Positions 60,551-64,000 of a DNA stretch of 64,000 bases are shown piece after piece. This DNA comes from Amycolatopsis lurida. Its GTDB lineage: Bacteria; Actinomycetota; Actinomycetes; Mycobacteriales; Pseudonocardiaceae. The stretch spans positions 1,116,001 to 1,180,000 of the forward strand of contig NZ_FNTA01000004.1 in NCBI RefSeq assembly GCF_900105055.1. The letters are read 5' to 3'. Each line of letters opens with the position of its first letter. Position 1 is the first letter of the stretch. The translations under genes and the position numbers were made by a program. The notes beneath the pieces were generated by a model that saw only the letters and a list, made by a program, of their open reading frames with translations, did no database searches and had not been told where the DNA came from.

Positions 60551-60603
60551 TCCGTGAAGGCCTCTTTCCCTACCCTCAAGGTGAGCAAGGAAGCCTTCAC
60601 GGA
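60551..60603. repeat. GTGAAGG-family hairpin 6
   Basis: TCCGTGAAGGC pairs with GCCTTCACGGA (11 bp), followed by an imperfect inner stem. Its TTTCCCTACCCTCA inner part resembles the hairpin at 7895-7941. Confidence 0.65.
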
Positions 60604-61250
60604 GAGCCGCAACGCTCACGAAGCGGCCGCAGGAGGCTTCGCTTGAGCCATTCGCGAGCCCCTCAGAGCGTCCGTACGCCCCCGAAGGTCGCTTGGCGGC
60701 CATCTGGACTAGACCAGCTCCGACCAGCGCGGAGGCGGTCGCTCAGAGGTCTGGACCACCCCGTTCGTGCTAACCCGGCTGTCACCGTCCGCAACAAGAT
60801 CGAATACCGCCCGAGGCGAGCCTGGACCCTTCCGGAGCGTTACCATCATCGTCACCGAGCGGAGCGATCATGACGCTCCGCGAAGTTGATCAAGCCCAAG
60901 CCGGGGGCGGTTTCCGGCCCCCGGCGCACCGCCCGCCGAGGCTCCCGGGCAGAGGCACCGGCAGGTGCACGGCCCATCTGCACAGTCGGTCGAGCCCCGG
61001 TAACTCAAGTCCATCGCGTTCTTTCGGCGATGTGTTAGCCACCGGCTGTGTACTAGCCCGATCGTGTTACGACGAACTCCCTGAGTGACTACTCGTTTGA
61101 GATAGATACCCATTCGATCCCCCCGCGAAGGCCTCAGGGCGGCTACAGTGCCATCGACGACACCACTTTCGGTCTAAAGCTGGCGCGGCTAAACGGCCGA
61201 AAGTCCCGGTGCCGGTCGGGGGGCACGACCGACTCCAGGGAGGTAGTGAC

Positions 61251-61967
61251 GTGGCTACCGTCGGCATTTCTCAGGCCGTCCGATCCACGCCAGCCGGTTC
61301 ATTGCCGGCGAGCATGGTTCCGCACCCGCGGGAAGAGCTTTTTTCCGTGTTGGTGGTCGATGACCACCCGCTGTTGAGGGAGGCAATCTCAGCAAGACTC
61401 GCACAGATGGGTGCGGGCACCGTCCACGAGGCCGCCACGGTGGCCGAGGCGAGGGCGCGAGCACAGGCCACCGGGCCTTGTGACCTGGCGATCCTCGATC
61501 TCGGACTGCCGGATGGCAGCGGTATCGAGCTGGTTACGGAACTCCGTAGCCATGGCTGGCCTCGAGTAGTGGTGCTCGCTTCATCAGACGACCCGTACGC
61601 GGTCAGGTCGGCGTTCCAGGCCGGCGCCCAGGCATACCTGCTCAAGTCGGCATCGCCGGTCGTAGTGACCGACGGCGTCCGCAGGGTGCTCGAGGGCGGC
61701 GTCTACGCGGACCCGAGCGTCGCACCGGTCTTGGCCACCGGCACCCGGGTCGCCGGCACCGACAACACCCCGCGCGAGCTTTCGGCGCGCGAGGTCGAGG
61801 TGCTGCAGCTCGTGGCCGACGGTCAGAGCAACAAGGAGATCGGCGAGGAACTCAGCCTCTCCGCTCTCACGGTGAAGTCTCACCTCTCCCGCATCGGGCG
61901 CAAGCTCGGCACGGGTGACCGGGCTCAGATGGTGGCGCTGGCCATGCGTGCCGGCGTGATCCGCTGA
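61251..61967 (+). CDS. NarL/FixJ-family response regulator
   Basis: A 238-residue regulator with GTG start set by GGAGGT 8 bases upstream. The receiver domain (about 31-145) begins FSVLVVDDHPLLREAI; the phospho-acceptor is in LAILDLGLPDGSG, and the Lys in YLLKSASP. The LuxR-type HTH (about 175-235) is ELSAREVEVLQLVADGQSNKEIGEELSLSALTVKSHLSRIGRKL. No histidine kinase is adjacent, so it is an orphan here. The 30-residue N-terminal extension is unusual. Confidence 0.9.
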   Translation: MATVGISQAVRSTPAGSLPASMVPHPREELFSVLVVDDHPLLREAISARLAQMGAGTVHEAATVAEARARAQATGPCDLAILDLGLPDGSGIELVTELRSHGWPRVVVLASSDDPYAVRSAFQAGAQAYLLKSASPVVVTDGVRRVLEGGVYADPSVAPVLATGTRVAGTDNTPRELSAREVEVLQLVADGQSNKEIGEELSLSALTVKSHLSRIGRKLGTGDRAQMVALAMRAGVIR

Positions 61968-62035
61968 CAAAGGCGAACAGCCCTGCGGGGCGGGCGGACC
62001 AGGCGCGGCCCGCTCGTCCCGTAGGGTCTTCACCT

Positions 62036-63301
62036 ATGGAAGGCGACCGACCCGGAGAACCGCAGACGGACCCGAAGACCGGCACCGATGACACCGGTGG
62101 ACCGGTCCTCCTGCGTGAGCCCGCCGAGGGCACTCCACCGGTGATCGCCGACGCGACCGCCCTCGCCGAAGCCTGCGCGAAGATCGCCGGCGGCAGCGGG
62201 GCCATCGCCGTGGACACCGAACGCGCGTCCGGCTACCGATACTGGCCGAAGGCCTATCTCGTGCAGCTGCGCCGCGAAGGCGCCGGCTCCTTCCTCATCG
62301 ACCCCATTCCGCTCGAAGGGCAGCTCGAACCCCTCGCGGAAGTGCTCAACGACGCCGAATGGGTGCTGCACGCGGCCTCGCAGGACCTGCCGTGTCTCGC
62401 CGAACTCGACCTGCACCCGAAGAGCCTCTTCGACACCGAACTCGCCGGACGGCTCGCCGGATACGAACGGGTCGCCCTCGGCACCCTCGTCGAACTCCTC
62501 CTCGGCTACCAGCTGGAGAAGGGCCACAGCGCCGCCGACTGGTCGAAGCGCCCGCTTCCCGTCGACTGGCTGAACTACGCCGCCCTCGACGTCGAGCTGC
62601 TCATCGAGCTGCGGGAGAAGCTCGAAGCCGACTTGGCCGCCCAGGGCAAGCTCGAATGGGCCCAGCAGGAATTCGAGGCCGTCCGCACCGCGCCGCCGCC
62701 CGCCCCTCGGGCCGAGCCATGGCGCCGGACGTCCGGCGTGCACAAGATCCGCAGCGCCCGCGGCCTCGCCGCCGTGCGCGAACTGTGGCAGGCGCGTGAC
62801 GAGCTCGCCCGCAAACGCGACCGCGCGCCGAGCCGGATCCTGCCCGACAGCGCGATCATCAACGCCGTCACCGCGGACCCGAAGACCGTCGACCAGTTGC
62901 AGGCGCTGCCGGTGTTCAGCGGCCGGGTCCAGCGCAAGTACACCGCGAGCTGGCTGCGGCATCTGCAGGCCGCCCGGGCTCTCCCCGCCGACGAACTGCC
63001 GACCCCCGCGCAGCAGACCGACGGACCGCCGCCGGTGAACCGGTGGTCGGACAAGGATCCCGACGCCGCCGCCCGGCTTTCGGCGGCCCGCGCGGCGCTG
63101 TCCGCGATCGCGGAGGACCGGCGGCTCCCGGTGGAGAATCTGCTGCTGCCGGAGCTGGTGCGCCGCACCTGCTGGCGTCCGCCCGCGGATCTGAGCGAGG
63201 ACTCGGTCGCCCAGGTCCTCCGTGACGGCGGTGCCCGCCCGTGGCAGGTCGAGCTGACGGTGGCGGCGCTGAGCAAGGCGCTTCAGGCCACCGCCGCCTG
63301 A
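62036..63301 (+). CDS. rnd: Ribonuclease D with HRDC domain
   Basis: A 421-residue 3'-5' exoribonuclease of the DEDDy type. Exo I: AIAVDTERASGYRYWPKAYLVQLRR (DxE); Exo II: VLHAASQDLPCLAEL (D); Exo III: LNYAALDVELLIELREKL (YxxxD). An HRDC domain follows (AVRELWQARDELARKRDRAPSRILPDSAII, about 240-320), then a second helical domain. It trims tRNA and other stable RNA precursors. It follows the response-regulator gene by 68 bp on the same strand. Confidence 0.92.
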   Translation: MEGDRPGEPQTDPKTGTDDTGGPVLLREPAEGTPPVIADATALAEACAKIAGGSGAIAVDTERASGYRYWPKAYLVQLRREGAGSFLIDPIPLEGQLEPLAEVLNDAEWVLHAASQDLPCLAELDLHPKSLFDTELAGRLAGYERVALGTLVELLLGYQLEKGHSAADWSKRPLPVDWLNYAALDVELLIELREKLEADLAAQGKLEWAQQEFEAVRTAPPPAPRAEPWRRTSGVHKIRSARGLAAVRELWQARDELARKRDRAPSRILPDSAIINAVTADPKTVDQLQALPVFSGRVQRKYTASWLRHLQAARALPADELPTPAQQTDGPPPVNRWSDKDPDAAARLSAARAALSAIAEDRRLPVENLLLPELVRRTCWRPPADLSEDSVAQVLRDGGARPWQVELTVAALSKALQATAA

Positions 63302-63308
63302 CCCGGCT

Positions 63309-63965
63309 TCAGCCCTCCAACAGGTCCCGCGCGGCTTCGCGCAGCGCGGTGTCCGGTTCCCCGAGACCAGTGAGCCTCAGCACGCCGTCGGCCCCTTCGA
63401 CGGCGTGCGCCTCGACGTCCAGATCCGGCTGGTCACGCCGGACGATCGCGATGCTCTCGACGAGCCCGAACACGAGATCGGTCCGGATGCCGCGAAGGTC
63501 ACCGGGGACGCCGGCCGCCGCGACGAGCGAGCCGTAGACGCGTTTGAGTTCCGCCCGCTCCGCCCGGAAGCGGGCCAGCCGCGGCGACGAGATCTCGGGC
63601 AGCAGGTACAGGGCGCCGAGGTTGTGCCGCGCGCTGCCGAGCAGATGGATGTCCGCGTAGGCCAGCGCCCACAGCCGCGTGCCGACCGGCGCGAGCTTGG
63701 CCGAAAGCCCGCCCGCGACGTCCAGTGACGGCCGGACGGTGTCCTCCAGCAGCGCCGCGAGAATGTCCTCTTTGGACGGAAAGTGGTAGTAGAGCGACGC
63801 CTGGCGCAGTCCGGCGCGTTCGGCGATGGCCCGCGTGGTCGTCGCCGCGTACCCGGCGCCGGTGAACAGCTCCCCCGCCGCGTCCAGGACGGCGAGCCTC
63901 GCCTCCCGCTTGCTCGCGGCCGCGCCGCTGGCTCTCGGCCTGCCCACCCCGGTCGTTTTCGTCAT
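63309..63965 (-). CDS. TetR/AcrR family regulator
   Basis: A 218-residue repressor. The N-terminal HTH domain is clear: REARLAVLDAAGELFTGAGYAATTTRAIAERAGLRQASLYYHFPSKEDILAALLEDTV (about 20-77). The ligand-binding C-terminal domain is divergent (SARHNLGALYLLPEISSPRLARFRAERAELKRVYGSLV). It converges on the RNase D gene with 7 bp between the stops. Target genes are probably beyond the right edge. No operator can be assigned in the last 35 bases. Confidence 0.9.
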   Translation of the reverse strand: MTKTTGVGRPRASGAAASKREARLAVLDAAGELFTGAGYAATTTRAIAERAGLRQASLYYHFPSKEDILAALLEDTVRPSLDVAGGLSAKLAPVGTRLWALAYADIHLLGSARHNLGALYLLPEISSPRLARFRAERAELKRVYGSLVAAAGVPGDLRGIRTDLVFGLVESIAIVRRDQPDLDVEAHAVEGADGVLRLTGLGEPDTALREAARDLLEG

Positions 63966-64000
63966 CTATCCGATCCTGCCATTTCTCCGCGAAGATCTTT

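Larger units (their letters stand above)
60190..61250. other. About 1 kb without recognisable genes, rich in hairpins
   Basis: Between DUF3000 and the response regulator. It holds three hairpins of the GTGAAGG family (60242, 60299, 60551), a locally AT-rich patch near 60450-60500 with TTATATTG, and CTAGCG inverted repeats near 60497-60525. A hairpin ACTTTCGG...CCGAAAGT lies near 61162-61206. None of the open frames shows coding bias or known motifs. It probably includes the response-regulator promoter and leader. Confidence 0.6.

Noticed and set aside
60643..61113. Several 65-80 codon frames in the gap before the response regulator
   Set aside because: No ribosome sites, no coding bias and Arg/Pro/Ser-rich products typical of random high-GC frames.

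Overview
The window reads as ordinary chromosome of a high-GC actinomycete, most likely Amycolatopsis or another Pseudonocardiaceae. The supports are very high GC with heavy third-position bias, GTG and TTG starts, many 1-20 bp gene overlaps, an SOS box of the TCGAAC-N4-GTTCGA type, a DtxR/IdeR-type iron box, F420/flavin LLM oxidoreductases, the coproporphyrin branch of haem synthesis (hemE-cgoX-hemQ), a DUF3000-RNase D block, a stand-alone LigC and LigD polymerase, and an intein-bearing Rv2578c-type radical SAM protein. The genus is an inference. I saw no rRNA, tRNA, CRISPR array or IS element.

Layout. 1-4.7 kb (minus): nucleoside BMP-type ABC importer with a nucleoside phosphorylase. 4.75-6.3 kb: Tat-exported purple acid phosphatase. 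6.5-7.8 kb: LexA-boxed DUF222/HNH gene with a premature TGA. 8.2-14.6 kb (minus): rarA, SGNH hydrolase, APH-like kinase, DUF389 protein, aspS. 14.8-20.1 kb (minus): MerB-like protein, intein/radical SAM gene with two LexA boxes, iron-boxed sucrase-ferredoxin protein, and a JmjC/cupin oxygenase directly behind a 43-residue peptide gene. 20.2-22.6 kb: paired fluoride channels, MarR regulator and its divergent flavoprotein. 22.7-26.6 kb (minus): LLM enzyme, S9 peptidase, PPK2. 26.8-32.8 kb: ornithine aminotransferase, DUF2252, D-amino-acid oxidase, PAP2, ZapE, pyrimidine reductase. 32.8-36.2 kb: sigma factor/Asp23/AmaP envelope-stress operon. 36.2-39.7 kb: LigC, secreted hydrolase-like lipoprotein, DUF2630, thioredoxin. 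39.8-44.1 kb: proline catabolism with a divergent PucR regulator. 44.1-50.7 kb: S1 protein, LLM enzyme, DUF6221-like, LigD polymerase, GNAT, TVP38, Ser/Thr kinase. 50.7-55 kb: msrB, then three Cys-tailed membrane proteins, an MNIO (DUF692) enzyme and its partner. 55-59.5 kb (minus): CoA transferase, hemQ, cgoX, hemE. 59.6-64 kb: DUF3000, a 1 kb gene-free stretch, response regulator, RNase D, TetR.

Two loci deserve most attention. At 51.2-55.0 kb, three membrane proteins with a shared C-terminal layout (A-V-A-x-G-G-x-A-x-Y-P-D, then a Gly/Ser/Cys tail) overlap genes for an MNIO-family enzyme and a DUF2063-like partner. MNIO enzymes modify Cys in peptides, so the tails are the obvious candidate substrates. 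At 18.8-20.1 kb, an HxD...H JmjC/cupin protein starts on the base after the stop codon of a 43-residue peptide ending in Asn-Asp-Gly repeats, a possible oxygenase/substrate pair.

The intergenic spaces are also unusual. One dispersed hairpin family has GTGAAGG...CCTTCAC ends and variable but mostly well-paired inner stems (around 7.9, 33.8, 38.9 and 60.2-60.6 kb, with relatives at 22.6 and 39.7 kb). A second, smaller family has a TTAGTC..CTA core (6.4, 29.4 twice, 55.0 kb). They mostly sit between convergent genes or after gene ends, as terminators or REP-like elements would.
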